A DNA stretch of 64,000 bases. It comes from Burkholderia savannae. GTDB lineage: Bacteria; Pseudomonadota; Gammaproteobacteria; Burkholderiales; Burkholderiaceae. Each line of letters starts with the position of its first letter. Position 1 is the stretch's first letter. Below, piece after piece: positions 8,483-17,804 of the stretch. The notes beneath the pieces are model-generated. The model saw only the letters and a program-made list of their open reading frames with translations. It searched no databases and was not told where the DNA came from. The DNA is taken from the NCBI RefSeq assembly GCF_001524445.2, contig NZ_CP013417.1, positions 3,286,001 to 3,350,000 on the forward strand, given 5' to 3'. Position numbers and translations under genes: made by a program.

Positions 8483-9415
8483 ATGGATCGATTGGGCGAC
8501 ATCCGCTTGTTCGTCGAGGCTGCCGAGCTCGGCAGCCTGTCGGCCGCCGGGCGCAAGCTGAACCTGACGCCCGCCGCCGCGAGCGCGCGGCTCGCGAAGC
8601 TGGAGGCGCAGGTGTCGACGCGCCTCTTCGAGCGCTCGACGCGGCGGCTGCGGCTCACCGACGAGGGCCGCCTGTACCTGAACTGCTGCCGGCAGGCGCT
8701 GCAGGCACTCGACGACGCCGACGCGATGCTTCAGGAAGGCCGCAACGTCGTGAGCGGCAAGGTGCGGCTGTCGTCGACGTCGGATTTCGGGCGCAATCAG
8801 CTGCTCGACTGGCTCGACGAATTCAACGCGCGCTATCCCGACGTGACGTTCTCCGTGACGGCGTCGGATTCGTCGTCGAACCTCTGGCAGGACGAGATCG
8901 ATCTCGCGATCCGCTTCGCCGCGCCGCCCGACGGCGCGCTGATCGCGCGGCGGCTCGCGGCGAACCGGCGCGTGCTGTGCGCGTCGCCCGCGTTCATCGG
9001 CAAGCACGGCGCGCCGAAAGACCCACTCGATCTGGCCCGCTTTCCGTGCAACGTGATCACGATCGCGTCGGGGCCGCTCAACGTGTGGCGCTTCACGCGC
9101 GGCGACGACACGCAGACCTACACGGTGCCGCTCGCGAACGCGCACGAGACGAACGACGGCGGCCTCACGCGCGAATGGACGATTCGCGGCTACGGCATCG
9201 CGCTGAAATCGATCTGGGACATCGCGGCCGACGTGCGCGCGGGGCGGCTCAAGGTGCTGCTGCCCGAGTGGCGGCACCACGACGCGCCGCTGCACGCGAT
9301 CTATCACGGCAAGCGCTACATGGCGCCGCGCGTGCGGGTGCTGCTCGATTTTCTCGTCGAGCGCTTCGCGCAGGAGGAAAAGGCGCTCGAGGGTCTGCTG
9401 AACGCGTGCCGGTGA
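8483..9415 (+). CDS. LysR-family transcriptional regulator
   Basis: A 310-residue LysR regulator. The N-terminal winged helix-turn-helix is clear: MDRLGDIRLFVEAAELGSLS, then AAGRKLNLTPAAASARLAKL, then RLFERSTRRLRLTDEG. The effector-binding domain follows from about residue 90 (SGKVRLSSTSDFGRNQLLDW). The start at 8483 is preferred over the in-frame ATG 33 bases upstream, because the family begins at MDRL and the upstream ATG overlaps the palindrome. It is divergent from the MFS exporter, its likely target. Confidence 0.9.
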   Translation: MDRLGDIRLFVEAAELGSLSAAGRKLNLTPAAASARLAKLEAQVSTRLFERSTRRLRLTDEGRLYLNCCRQALQALDDADAMLQEGRNVVSGKVRLSSTSDFGRNQLLDWLDEFNARYPDVTFSVTASDSSSNLWQDEIDLAIRFAAPPDGALIARRLAANRRVLCASPAFIGKHGAPKDPLDLARFPCNVITIASGPLNVWRFTRGDDTQTYTVPLANAHETNDGGLTREWTIRGYGIALKSIWDIAADVRAGRLKVLLPEWRHHDAPLHAIYHGKRYMAPRVRVLLDFLVERFAQEEKALEGLLNACR

Positions 9416-9565
9416 CGCGGGGCGCACGCCGCTTCGGCGCTTCGGCGCGCTGCTCGGCCCGACCGCGCGAATCGGTGCTCGCCGCCGCGGCTTTCCGCTT
9501 CTTGGATTCTCGCTCGACTCTCGGCTCTCGGCTCCTCGCTTCTTGCCTCGTAGGCTTATTGACTA
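9416..9565. other. Short gene-free stretch before the repeat array
   Basis: No coding signal was seen between the LysR stop and the tandem repeats. A TTCGGCGC doublet lies near 9432-9448. Confidence 0.4.
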
Positions 9566-9800
9566 GTCGGTTGTCGGTTGTCGGTTGTCGGTTGTCGGTT
9601 GTCGGTTGTCGGTTGTCGGTTGTCGGTTGTCGGTTGTCGGCTCGTCGGCTCGTCGGCTCGTCGGCTCGTCGGCTCGTCGGCTCGTCGGTTCGTCGGTTCG
9701 TCGGTTCGTCGGTTCGTCGGTTCGTCGGTTCGTCGGTTCGTCGGTTCGTCGGTTCGTCGGTTCGTCGGTTCGTCGGTTCGTCGGTTCGTCGGTTCGTCGG
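9566..9800. repeat. Compound tandem repeat: 7-mer x10, 8-mer x6, 8-mer x14
   Basis: Direct count shows GTCGGTT x10 (9566-9635), then GTCGGCTC x6 (9636-9683), then GTCGGTTC x14 (9684-9795), ending in a partial copy. The three blocks are internally perfect and share the core GTCGG. The period changes from 7 to 8 by one inserted base. The array lies between the LysR gene and miaB and keeps several frames open by chance, but no start site or ribosome site suggests translation. Such perfect arrays are typically variable in copy number between strains. Confidence 0.95.
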
Positions 9801-10084
9801 TGCGAGGATCGCACCAAGCGGCGCGCGTGCCTGCCGCCCCGCCGCAATTCGCTGCCTGCCGCCCTTGCCCGTGCGCCCGCCACGCGATCGGCCAAACGCC
9901 GCCCCGCCTCGCGCGACGCCCCGCCGCCTGCTCCGCGAAGCCCGAAAAGCTATAATAGAAAGCTTTCCCGGCGGCATCTTCCCGTACGCGGCGCGCGCAT
10001 CGCGCGGCTGGCGGCGCGCCGATCCGTCCCCCGATCCACTTTGAACGACGCCCCCAGGTCAACCACTGCGAACGGCGAATCCTC
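9801..10084. other. miaB upstream region with a TATAAT box
   Basis: TATAAT at 9951-9956 is a perfect -10 match about 130 bases before miaB, in otherwise GC-rich DNA. The -35 position 17 bases upstream (CTGCTC) is poor, so this is a candidate promoter only. Nothing else was recognised. Confidence 0.4.
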
Positions 10085-11458
10085 ATGACCAAGAAAGTTT
10101 ACGTAAAGACCTTCGGCTGCCAGATGAACGAGTACGACTCCGACAAGATGGTCGACGTGCTCAACGCCGCCGAAGGCCTCGAGAAGACCGACACCCCCGA
10201 AGACGCGGACATCATCCTCTTCAACACCTGCTCGGTGCGCGAGAAGGCGCAGGAAAAGGTGTTCTCCGATCTCGGCCGCGTGCGCGAGCTGAAAGAGGCG
10301 AAGCCGGAACTGCTGATCGGCGTCGGCGGCTGCGTCGCGAGCCAGGAAGGCGCGTCGATCGTCGCGCGCGCGCCGTACGTCGATCTCGTGTTCGGCCCGC
10401 AGACGCTGCACCGCCTGCCGCAGATGATCGACGCGCGCCGCGCGAGCGGCCGCGCGCAGGTCGACATCACGTTCCCCGAAATTGAGAAGTTCGATCACCT
10501 GCCGCCCGCGCGCGTCGAAGGCCCGAGCGCGTTCGTGTCGATCATGGAAGGCTGCAGCAAGTACTGCAGCTACTGCGTCGTGCCGTACACGCGCGGCGAT
10601 GAAGTGTCGCGCCCGCTCGACGACGTGCTGACCGAGATCGCCGGCCTCGCCGATCAGGGCGTGCGCGAAGTCACGCTGCTCGGCCAGAACGTGAACGCAT
10701 ATCGGGGCCCGCTCGCGGCCGGCTCCGGCGAAATCGCCGATTTCGCGACGCTGATCGAATACGTCGCCGACGTCCCCGGCATCGAGCGAATCCGCTATAC
10801 GACGTCGCATCCGAAGGAATTCACGCAGCGCCTGCTCGACGTGTACGCGAAGGTGCCGAAGCTCGTCGACCACCTGCACCTGCCCGTCCAGCACGGCTCG
10901 GACCGCATCCTGATGGCGATGAAGCGCGGCTACACGGTGCTCGAGTACAAATCGGTGATCCGCAAGCTGCGCGCGATCCGCCCGAACCTGTCGCTGTCGA
11001 CGGACATCATCGTCGGCTTCCCCGGCGAGACCGAAGCCGACTTCGACAAGACGATGGCGCTCGTCCACGAGATGAGCTACGACACGAGCTTCTCGTTCAT
11101 CTACAGCCCGCGCCCCGGCACGCCCGCCGCGAACCTCGCCGACGACACCCCGCGCGAGGTCAAGCTCAAACGCCTGCAACATCTGCAGGCGACGATCGAG
11201 GAGAACGTCGCACGCATCAGCCAGTCGATGGTCGGCAGGGTCGAGCGGATTCTCGTCGAGGGACCGTCGCGCAAGGACCCGAACGAACTCGCGGGCCGCA
11301 CCGAGAACAACCGGGTCGTGAACTTCCCCGCGCCACTCGCCTCGCACCCGCGCCTCATCGGCCAGATGATCGACGTGAAGATCAATCACGCGTATCCGCA
11401 CTCGCTGCGCGGCGAGCTCGTGCTCGCGCACGACGACGCGAGCGCCGCCACGCACTGA
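10085..11458 (+). CDS. miaB: tRNA-2-methylthio-N6-dimethylallyladenosine synthase
   Basis: MiaB is a radical-SAM methylthiotransferase that adds a methylthio group to i6A37 of tRNAs reading UNN codons. The protein is 457 residues. The N-terminal UPF0004 domain has the three cluster cysteines ([29 protein letters not shown]). The radical-SAM motif is CSKYCSYC, followed by [13 protein letters not shown], and a TRAM domain ends the protein. The stop is 26 bases before ybeZ. The order miaB-ybeZ-ybeY-corC-lnt matches the cluster known from enterobacteria. Confidence 0.97.
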   Translation: MTKKVYVKTFGCQMNEYDSDKMVDVLNAAEGLEKTDTPEDADIILFNTCSVREKAQEKVFSDLGRVRELKEAKPELLIGVGGCVASQEGASIVARAPYVDLVFGPQTLHRLPQMIDARRASGRAQVDITFPEIEKFDHLPPARVEGPSAFVSIMEGCSKYCSYCVVPYTRGDEVSRPLDDVLTEIAGLADQGVREVTLLGQNVNAYRGPLAAGSGEIADFATLIEYVADVPGIERIRYTTSHPKEFTQRLLDVYAKVPKLVDHLHLPVQHGSDRILMAMKRGYTVLEYKSVIRKLRAIRPNLSLSTDIIVGFPGETEADFDKTMALVHEMSYDTSFSFIYSPRPGTPAANLADDTPREVKLKRLQHLQATIEENVARISQSMVGRVERILVEGPSRKDPNELAGRTENNRVVNFPAPLASHPRLIGQMIDVKINHAYPHSLRGELVLAHDDASAATH

Positions 11459-11484
11459 ATGCCCTACAGGAACCCGACGCCACT

Positions 11485-12555
11485 TTGAAAACCGCTCAAG
11501 CACTGGAATTCACCGCGCCGCGCGACGACAACGCGCGCCTCGCGAATCTCTGCGGCCCGCTCGACGAAAATCTGCGGCAGATCGAACAGGCGCTCGACGT
11601 GACGCTCACGCGGCGCGGCCACCGGATCGCGATTCGCGGGCGCGGCGCGAAAACCGCGCTGACGGCGCTCGAGGACTTCTACAACCGCGCGCGCGATCCG
11701 CTGTCGGTCGACGATATCCAGCTCGCGCTCGTCGAGGCCCGCCATCCGGGCAATCCGCGCCGTAACGGCCATGGCGAAGGCAACGGCGGGACCGAAGTCG
11801 ACGTGCGGTTTCGCGGCGATCCGGACCATCCGTTCGACGAGCCCGTCGTGCGCATCGGCGACGAAGAGCACATCGACGATGGCGCGCCGAAGCTCTATAC
11901 GCGCCGCGCCGATCTGCGCGGCCGCACGCCCGCGCAGCGCGAGTACCTGAAGCAGATCCTGTCGCACGACGTGACGTTCGGCGTCGGCCCGGCGGGCACC
12001 GGCAAGACGTATCTCGCGGTCGCGTGCGCGGTCGACGCGCTCGAACGCGACCAGGTCAAGCGCATCGTGCTGACGCGCCCGGCCGTCGAGGCCGGCGAGC
12101 GGCTCGGCTTCCTGCCCGGCGACCTCGCGCAGAAGGTCGATCCGTACCTGCGGCCGCTGTACGACGCGCTCTACGATCTGCTCGGCTTCGACAAGACCGC
12201 GAAGATGTTCGAGCGGCAGATGATCGAGATCGCGCCGCTCGCGTACATGCGCGGCCGCACGCTGAACCACGCGTTCATCATCCTCGACGAGGCGCAGAAC
12301 ACGACGCCCGAGCAGATGAAGATGTTCCTCACGCGGATCGGCTTCGGCTCGAAGGCGGTCGTCACGGGCGACACGAGCCAGGTCGATTTGCCGCGCGCGC
12401 AGAAGAGCGGCCTGATCGAGGCGCAGCAGGTGCTCGGCGGCGTGCGCGGCATCGCGCTCACGCGCTTCACGAGCGCCGACGTGGTCCGCCATCCGCTCGT
12501 CGCGCGCATCGTCGAGGCCTACGACGAATTCCACGCGCAGCACAAGGACGAGTGA
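11485..12555 (+). CDS. ybeZ: PhoH-like NTPase YbeZ
   Basis: A 356-residue PhoH-family ATPase that in other bacteria partners YbeY in rRNA maturation and ribosome quality control. Walker A is [11 protein letters not shown] (about residue 171) and Walker B is [11 protein letters not shown]. An N-terminal region resembles the KH-like part of PhoH proteins ([17 protein letters not shown]). The start is a TTG at 11485 with AGGA 12 bases before it; no ATG fits the conserved N-terminus. It directly follows miaB and precedes ybeY, although a 650-base gap separates it from ybeY. Confidence 0.93.
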   Translation: MKTAQALEFTAPRDDNARLANLCGPLDENLRQIEQALDVTLTRRGHRIAIRGRGAKTALTALEDFYNRARDPLSVDDIQLALVEARHPGNPRRNGHGEGNGGTEVDVRFRGDPDHPFDEPVVRIGDEEHIDDGAPKLYTRRADLRGRTPAQREYLKQILSHDVTFGVGPAGTGKTYLAVACAVDALERDQVKRIVLTRPAVEAGERLGFLPGDLAQKVDPYLRPLYDALYDLLGFDKTAKMFERQMIEIAPLAYMRGRTLNHAFIILDEAQNTTPEQMKMFLTRIGFGSKAVVTGDTSQVDLPRAQKSGLIEAQQVLGGVRGIALTRFTSADVVRHPLVARIVEAYDEFHAQHKDE

Positions 12556-13203
12556 ACGCGTCGCGCCGGCGCGGCCGCGCGGGACGATCGGGCCGAAGCG
12601 CGCCACGAACGGAAGCGTGCTTGCCGATCGGGCGGCGTGCACGGCCTGCGCGGGCGGCGCCTCGCACCGCTCGCGCAGGCCGCCTGATCACTCGATCGTT
12701 CGTCGCGCGATCATCGGTCGCGTGATCGTTCGCGTGATCGGCCGCTCGGCCGCTCGATTGGTCGATCGCTCGGCCGGTCGATCGGCGGATCTTCCGGGGA
12801 GCGCCTGAGCGACCAGTCGCCCGATCGTCCGTTCCGCACGGCAACGCCATCGACCGGGTTCGCGCGCGGCGACGCGCGACGGATCGCAATCCGAATCCGT
12901 CGACGGCGCGCCCGCCGCCCCGTCGACGATCCGCAGCGCTCGGGCACCGGTCCCATGCCGGCCGATGCGCGCCCCGCCCGCCTGCCGCGCGTGTCGGCGC
13001 AACGCTCGCCCCCAAGAACCGCCGGCCGCACGCCGGCCGCACGCGCCTGATACTGCGCGCCGGGCCTCGCCCGAATCGTCGCCGGGCGAGCCCAAAAATG
13101 CCGCGCGCAAGCCCCCTCCCCACTCGCGACAACTCGCCAATTGGCCCCCGGACGCTCGTCCGTTTGGTGTATCCTCAACCGCGTTCAAACCGACGTCAGC
13201 GTG
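12556..13203. other. Gene-free gap with degenerate GATCG-rich repeats between ybeZ and ybeY
   Basis: A 648-base gap where related clusters usually have little or none. From about 12683 to 12795 it holds imperfect repeats around GATCG and CGGCCGCTCG, including GATCGTTCG and GTGATCG in several copies. No coding frame is convincing. TTGGTGTATCCT at 13164-13175 recurs upstream of corC and may be part of the ybeY promoter. Confidence 0.5.
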
Positions 13204-14001
13204 ATGAAATCGTCCCGTTCCACCAAGTCCGCGCGCGCCGAGGCAGCGCAACCCGAATTTCCTCGCCTGTCGCTGTTCGATGCGAAAGGCAAAGTCAAAT
13301 CGGTCGACGCGCAGGCGCTGCGCGTCGACTTCGCCGACGGCCGCAGCCTGATGTTCGACCTGTCCGGCAGTTCGGGCGACGCGGCCGTCGCGATCGTCGC
13401 TCAGCACGCGGACCCGTCGCTGCGCGCGACGATCGCGCTGCGCCCCGAGCACTACGATAGCGTGACGGTCGAAGTCGGCGCCGACGAGAATCCGGACTTC
13501 GCTCACGACGAAACGAGCGACGCGGGCGAAGACGCGCACGACCGCGAGCCCGAGCTCGACCTCGCGGTCCAGTACGGCGACGAGATCGGCGACGCGCAGC
13601 GCAAGTCGCTGCCCAAGCGCAAGGTGATCGCCGAATGGCTCGAGCCCGCGATCTTCTCCGACGCGCAGTTCACCGTGCGCTTCGTCGGCGCCGACGAAGG
13701 GCGCGCGCTCAACCACAGCTATCGGCACAAGGACTACGCGACGAACGTGCTGACCTTCGCGTACGGCGAGGAGCCGGACGGCGTCACCGTCGCGGATCTC
13801 GTGCTGTGCTGCCCCGTCGTCGAAAAGGAGGCGCGCGAGCAGGGCAAGACGCTCGTCGCGCACTACGCGCATCTGCTCGTGCATGGCGCGCTGCACGCGC
13901 AGGGGTATGACCACGAGCGCGGAGAGGAGGACGCGGCCGAGATGGAAGCGCTCGAAACCGACATCCTCGCAAAGCTCGGCTTCCCGAATCCGTACCGCTG
14001 A
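13204..14001 (+). CDS. ybeY: Endoribonuclease YbeY with N-terminal extension
   Basis: YbeY is a zinc-dependent RNase for 16S rRNA 3'-end maturation and ribosome quality control. The catalytic motif [11 protein letters not shown] begins at residue 227, and the upstream [20 protein letters not shown] is characteristic. The YbeY fold normally takes 150-185 residues; here it starts only near residue 117, after a region with its own beta-rich pattern ([27 protein letters not shown]) and an acidic linker. That extension has no typical YbeY counterpart. The true start could be downstream, but no ATG or good ribosome site lies close before the YbeY domain. Its neighbours ybeZ and corC support the identification. 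Confidence 0.9.
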   Translation: MKSSRSTKSARAEAAQPEFPRLSLFDAKGKVKSVDAQALRVDFADGRSLMFDLSGSSGDAAVAIVAQHADPSLRATIALRPEHYDSVTVEVGADENPDFAHDETSDAGEDAHDREPELDLAVQYGDEIGDAQRKSLPKRKVIAEWLEPAIFSDAQFTVRFVGADEGRALNHSYRHKDYATNVLTFAYGEEPDGVTVADLVLCCPVVEKEAREQGKTLVAHYAHLLVHGALHAQGYDHERGEEDAAEMEALETDILAKLGFPNPYR

Positions 14002-14022
14002 TTCGCGCCGCCCTGCCCGCCC

Positions 14023-14661
14023 GTGAGCCGCCCCGCCCCCGCACCCAGCCGCTGCCCATACCCTCCGTCGCTCGGCGAAGCGCGCTACCTGAGCGACGAC
14101 GAACTCGCGGCGTCGCTCGGCGCGACGCTGGCCGGCTGGGATCGCACGAGCGATCTGTGGCTGTTCGGCTATGGCTCGCTGATCTGGAACCCGGGGATGC
14201 CCGCCGTCGAGTCGGTGCGCGCGAAGGTCCACGGCTACCACCGCGGGCTCTATTTGTGGTCGCGCGTGAACCGCGGCACGCCCGAGCAGCCTGGGCTCGT
14301 GCTCGCGCTCGACCGCGGCGGCTCGTGCACGGGGCTTGCGTTCCGGCTCGCCGGCCGCACCGCGATACCGCACCTCGAGGCGCTGTGGCGGCGCGAGATG
14401 GCGATGGGCTCGTACCGCCCCGCGTGGCTGCCGTGCGCGCTCGCGGGCCGTGAGCGGGTCAGCGCGCTCGCGTTCGTCATGCGGCGCGACGTCCCGACCT
14501 ATACCGGCAAGCTGCACGACGACGTCGTGAGAATCGTGTTCGGCTGCGCGAGCGGCCGCTACGGCACCACGCTCGACTACGTGAGCCGCACCGTCGACGC
14601 GCTGCGCGACAGCGGAATGCCCGATCAGGCGCTCGAGGCGCTGCTCGCGCGCTGCAGATAG
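14023..14661 (+). CDS. chaC: Glutathione-specific gamma-glutamylcyclotransferase (ChaC family)
   Basis: ChaC cleaves glutathione to 5-oxoproline and Cys-Gly. The protein is 212 residues. The family's substrate loop LFGYGSLIWNPG is at residues 47-58, and the region with the catalytic glutamate reads LWRREMAMGSYRPAWLP. Later YTGKLHDDVVRIV and GTTLDYVSRTVDAL fit the family. The start is a GTG 21 bases after the ybeY stop. It breaks up the usual ybeZ-ybeY-corC-lnt order, and its function is unrelated to RNA maturation. Confidence 0.9.
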   Translation: MSRPAPAPSRCPYPPSLGEARYLSDDELAASLGATLAGWDRTSDLWLFGYGSLIWNPGMPAVESVRAKVHGYHRGLYLWSRVNRGTPEQPGLVLALDRGGSCTGLAFRLAGRTAIPHLEALWRREMAMGSYRPAWLPCALAGRERVSALAFVMRRDVPTYTGKLHDDVVRIVFGCASGRYGTTLDYVSRTVDALRDSGMPDQALEALLARCR

Positions 14662-15125
14662 CGGCCGAAGGGCTGACGCTCTCAACGCCGCCGACTCTGT
14701 CAACGCAGTCGGTCGGCGGGCGTGGGCGGACGGTGCGGCGAGCGGTCGCGCGACGCGCCGAACGCCGAGTACCGGTTGCCGGATGCCAAACGAGGGATGC
14801 GAAGGCGCGATGCGATCGCCAAATGCCGCCACAGCCGCCGCACGCCGTCTCGCACCACCGGCGCCGGACGTGCGCGCGCCCCGCAAGCCCACCCGCCCGC
14901 GCACCGGCCGCGCGCCGCTTCGCATCCGCCGTTTTTTTCCGCCGCTGCCCGCGTGAGCGTTTCTGCGCTACGATGAGGGACGCCCGAGGCCGCGCCGCTC
15001 GGCCGGAATCGCGCGACGCGCCGCTGCGGCTCGCGCGCATGCCCGTCGACACGGACGCGCCATAGCCTTGGTGTATCCTTGCCAATTCCGTGACAGCGCG
15101 CCTTCGATACGCAGGGCGCACCACC
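14662..15125. other. Gene-free gap between chaC and corC
   Basis: 464 bases without a credible gene. A run of seven T lies at 14932-14938 after GC-rich DNA that could fold weakly, so it might terminate chaC transcription. TTGGTGTATCCT at 15068-15079, 46 bases before the corC ATG, matches the element before ybeY and may mark a promoter -10 region. Confidence 0.4.
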
Positions 15126-16013
15126 ATGAACGATTCGTATCCCAGTCGAAAATCCTCCGACAAACCGCATGAAAAGCGCTCGCTGCTCGAGCGTCTGACC
15201 GACTTCATCTCGCCCGAGCCCGATTCGCGGGCCGAGCTCCTCGAAATCCTGCAGGATGCGCACGAGCGCAACCTGATCGACGCCGACTCGCTGTCGATGA
15301 TCGAGGGCGTGTTCCAGGTGTCCGATCTGTGCGCGCGCGACATCATGGTGCCCCGCGCGCAGATGGACGCGCTCAACATCGCCGACAAGCCCGAGGACTT
15401 CATCCCGTTCGTGCTCGAAAAAGCACACTCCCGCTACCCGGTGTACGAAGACAACCGCGACAACGTGATCGGCGTCCTGCTCGCCAAGGATCTGCTGCGC
15501 TTCTACGCGGAAGAGGAATTCGACGTGCGCGGGATGCTGCGCCCCGCCGTCTTCATCCCCGAATCGAAGCGGCTGAACGTGCTGCTGCACGACTTCCGCG
15601 TGAACCGCAACCACCTCGCGATCGTCGTCGACGAATACGGCGGCGTCGCGGGCCTCATCACGATCGAGGACGTGCTCGAGCAGATCGTCGGCGACATCGA
15701 GGACGAATACGACTTCGACGAGGAAGCCGGCAACATCATCGCCGCGCCGGACGGCCGCTATCGCGTGCGCGCGCTGACCGAGATCGAGCAGTTCAACGAA
15801 ACGTTCGGCACCGATTTCTCCGACGACGAAGTCGACACGATCGGCGGCCTCATCACGCACCATTTCGGCCGCGTCCCGCATCGCGGCGAGAAGGTGCGCC
15901 TCGGCGACCTGCTGTTCGAGATCCAGCGCGGCGACGCCCGCCAGATCCACGTGCTGCTCGTGCGCCGCGCGCCGCTCGCGGGCCGGCGCAGCAGCTCGGC
16001 CGGCGAAGACTGA
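15126..16013 (+). CDS. corC: CorC/HlyC-family CBS-domain protein (YbeX)
   Basis: A 295-residue cytoplasmic member of the CorC family, linked in other bacteria to Co/Mg efflux and to ribosome function with YbeYZ. Two CBS domains are visible, the first starting at RDIMVPRAQMDAL and the second running through RPAVFIPESKRLN to VVDEYGGVAGLITIEDVLEQ. The C-terminal transporter-associated CorC_HlyC domain follows (IAAPDGRYRVRALTEIEQFN). No membrane segment is present, as expected for this branch. The lnt gene begins 42 bases downstream. Confidence 0.92.
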   Translation: MNDSYPSRKSSDKPHEKRSLLERLTDFISPEPDSRAELLEILQDAHERNLIDADSLSMIEGVFQVSDLCARDIMVPRAQMDALNIADKPEDFIPFVLEKAHSRYPVYEDNRDNVIGVLLAKDLLRFYAEEEFDVRGMLRPAVFIPESKRLNVLLHDFRVNRNHLAIVVDEYGGVAGLITIEDVLEQIVGDIEDEYDFDEEAGNIIAAPDGRYRVRALTEIEQFNETFGTDFSDDEVDTIGGLITHHFGRVPHRGEKVRLGDLLFEIQRGDARQIHVLLVRRAPLAGRRSSSAGED

Positions 16014-16055
16014 CGCGCGGCCTCCGTTTCCCAACCCGCTCCTTCGACGCAACGC

Positions 16056-17768
16056 ATGGCCGAACCGATCTCGACCCGCTCGCAATCGAGCGTCTCCTCT
16101 ACGGCCGCCGGCCGTGCGCTGCCCGTCTGGCACTATCCGGCCGCGCTCCTCGCGGGCGCGGCCAACACGCTGACGTTCGCGCCGACGCCTCACGGCGGCT
16201 GGCTGCAGTTCGTCGTATTCGCATGGCTCTTCGCGCAACTCACGCGCACGACGAGCTGGAAGCACGCGGCGGCCACGGGCGGCGCGTTCGGCTTCGGCAA
16301 CTTCATCACCGGCATCTGGTGGCTCTACATCAGCATGCACGTGTACGGCGAGATGGCCGCGCCGCTCGCGGGCGGCGCGCTCGTGCTGTTCTGCCTGTAT
16401 CTGTCGATCTATCCGGCGTTCTCGGCGGGGCTCTGGTCGTTCTGCGCGGGACACGCGCAAAACGGCCAGGCCGCCGAGCCGCGCCCGTTCTCGCCGACCT
16501 GGCACGGCGCGTTCGCGTTCGCGAGCGCATGGGCCGCCGGCGAATGGCTGCGCGGCACCGTGCTCACCGGCTTTCCGTGGCTCGCGAGCGGCTATGCGCA
16601 GGTCGACGGGCCGCTCGCCGGCTACGCGTCGATCGTCGGCGTCTACGGGATCGGCTGGATGCTCGCGCTCGTCGCGGCGCTCGCCGTGCAGGCGATCGTG
16701 CGCGCGCGCGAAGATGGCAATGGAACCGGAAACGGCCGCGGCAACGGCCGAACCGATGCGACGGCGACGAGCGCGACGGCCGCCCCGCGTGCCTCCCGCG
16801 CGCCGCGCGTCGCGGCGCCGGCGCTCGCGGCCGTCGCGCTCGTCGCGATCGGCCCACTGCTCGCGCTCGTGCCGTGGACCGTGCCCGCGAACGCGCCGCT
16901 CGCGGTGCGCCTGCTGCAAGGCAACGTGAAGCAGGACATCAAGTTCGAGGAAGCGGGCATCAAGGCGGCGATCGAGATGTATCAGAAGATGATCACCGAG
17001 AAGCCGGCCGATCTCGTCGTCACGCCCGAGACGGCGATCGCGGTGCTGATCCAGGAACTGCCCGAGCCGTTCGCGCGCGCGGTGCGCGCGTTCAGCGACA
17101 CGACCGACACGGCCGTGCTGTTCGGCGCGGTCGGCGGCACGGTGACGGCCGACGGCCGGATCGTCGACTACACGAACAGCCTGTACGGCGTGACGCCGCA
17201 TTCGCGCGACATCTACCGCTACGACAAGCACCATCTGGTGCCGTTCGGCGAATTCATCCCGTGGGGCTTTCGCTGGTTCGTCGACCTGATGAAGATGCCG
17301 CTCGGCGATTTCGCGCGCGGCGCGCCGGTCCAGCAGCCGTTCATCGTGCGCAACCAGCCGGTGATGGCGGACATCTGCTACGAGGATATCTTCGGCGAGG
17401 AGATCGCGGCGACGATCCGCGACAATCCGGTGTCGCCGGGCGTGCTCGTCAACGTGACGAACCTCGCGTGGTTCGGCGACACGATCGCGCTCGACCAGCA
17501 CCTGCAGATCGCGCGGATGCGCTCGCTGGAGACCGGCCGGCCGATGCTGCGCGCGACGAACACCGGGATGACGGCCGCGATCGACGCGCAAGGGCGCGTG
17601 CTCGGCCAGCTGAAGCCCTACACGATCGGCTCGCTCGACGTGCGGATCGAAGGCACGGCCGGACGCACGCCGTACGTGACGAGCGGCAACGCGACGGTGC
17701 TCGCGCTGTCGCTGCTGTTCCTCGCGTTCGGTTTCGCGTTCGGGCCGGGGCTGCGCCGGCGCGGCTGA
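16056..17768 (+). CDS. lnt: Apolipoprotein N-acyltransferase
   Basis: Lnt is an inner-membrane enzyme that adds the third acyl chain to the N-terminal cysteine of lipoproteins. The protein is 570 residues, slightly longer than the usual 510-530 because of a Gly/Asn/Ala-rich stretch around residues 225-260. Several membrane segments precede a nitrilase-type domain with the catalytic triad in context: Glu in VVTPETAIAV, Lys in YDKHHLVPFGEF and Cys in MADICYEDIFGEE. Its place after corC is the conserved order. A hairpin terminator follows. Confidence 0.95.
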   Translation: MAEPISTRSQSSVSSTAAGRALPVWHYPAALLAGAANTLTFAPTPHGGWLQFVVFAWLFAQLTRTTSWKHAAATGGAFGFGNFITGIWWLYISMHVYGEMAAPLAGGALVLFCLYLSIYPAFSAGLWSFCAGHAQNGQAAEPRPFSPTWHGAFAFASAWAAGEWLRGTVLTGFPWLASGYAQVDGPLAGYASIVGVYGIGWMLALVAALAVQAIVRAREDGNGTGNGRGNGRTDATATSATAAPRASRAPRVAAPALAAVALVAIGPLLALVPWTVPANAPLAVRLLQGNVKQDIKFEEAGIKAAIEMYQKMITEKPADLVVTPETAIAVLIQELPEPFARAVRAFSDTTDTAVLFGAVGGTVTADGRIVDYTNSLYGVTPHSRDIYRYDKHHLVPFGEFIPWGFRWFVDLMKMPLGDFARGAPVQQPFIVRNQPVMADICYEDIFGEEIAATIRDNPVSPGVLVNVTNLAWFGDTIALDQHLQIARMRSLETGRPMLRATNTGMTAAIDAQGRVLGQLKPYTIGSLDVRIEGTAGRTPYVTSGNATVLALSLLFLAFGFAFGPGLRRRG

Positions 17769-17777
17769 CGCTCTCCG

Positions 17778-17804
17778 CGCGCCGCCCGCCGGCGGCGCGT
17801 TCTT
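17778..17804 (+). terminator. Rho-independent-like terminator after lnt
   Basis: CGCGCCGCC at 17778-17786 pairs perfectly with GGCGGCGCG at 17791-17799 over a 4-base loop, followed by TTCTT. It lies in the 35-base gap between the convergent lnt and TPR genes. The T-run is short. Confidence 0.6.

Noticed and set aside
9566..9800. CRISPR array
   Set aside because: Units are 7-8 bases and contiguous with no spacers, and no cas genes are present.
9563..9895. Arg/Asp/Glu/Pro/Thr-repeat proteins encoded by the 7/8-mer array
   Set aside because: Several frames are open at once because the unit contains no stop. There is no ribosome site, and the period change and non-triplet units argue against selection on protein.
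14023..14661. chaC as a recently acquired gene
   Set aside because: Its base composition looks like its neighbours and no repeats or mobile genes flank it, so transfer cannot be claimed.
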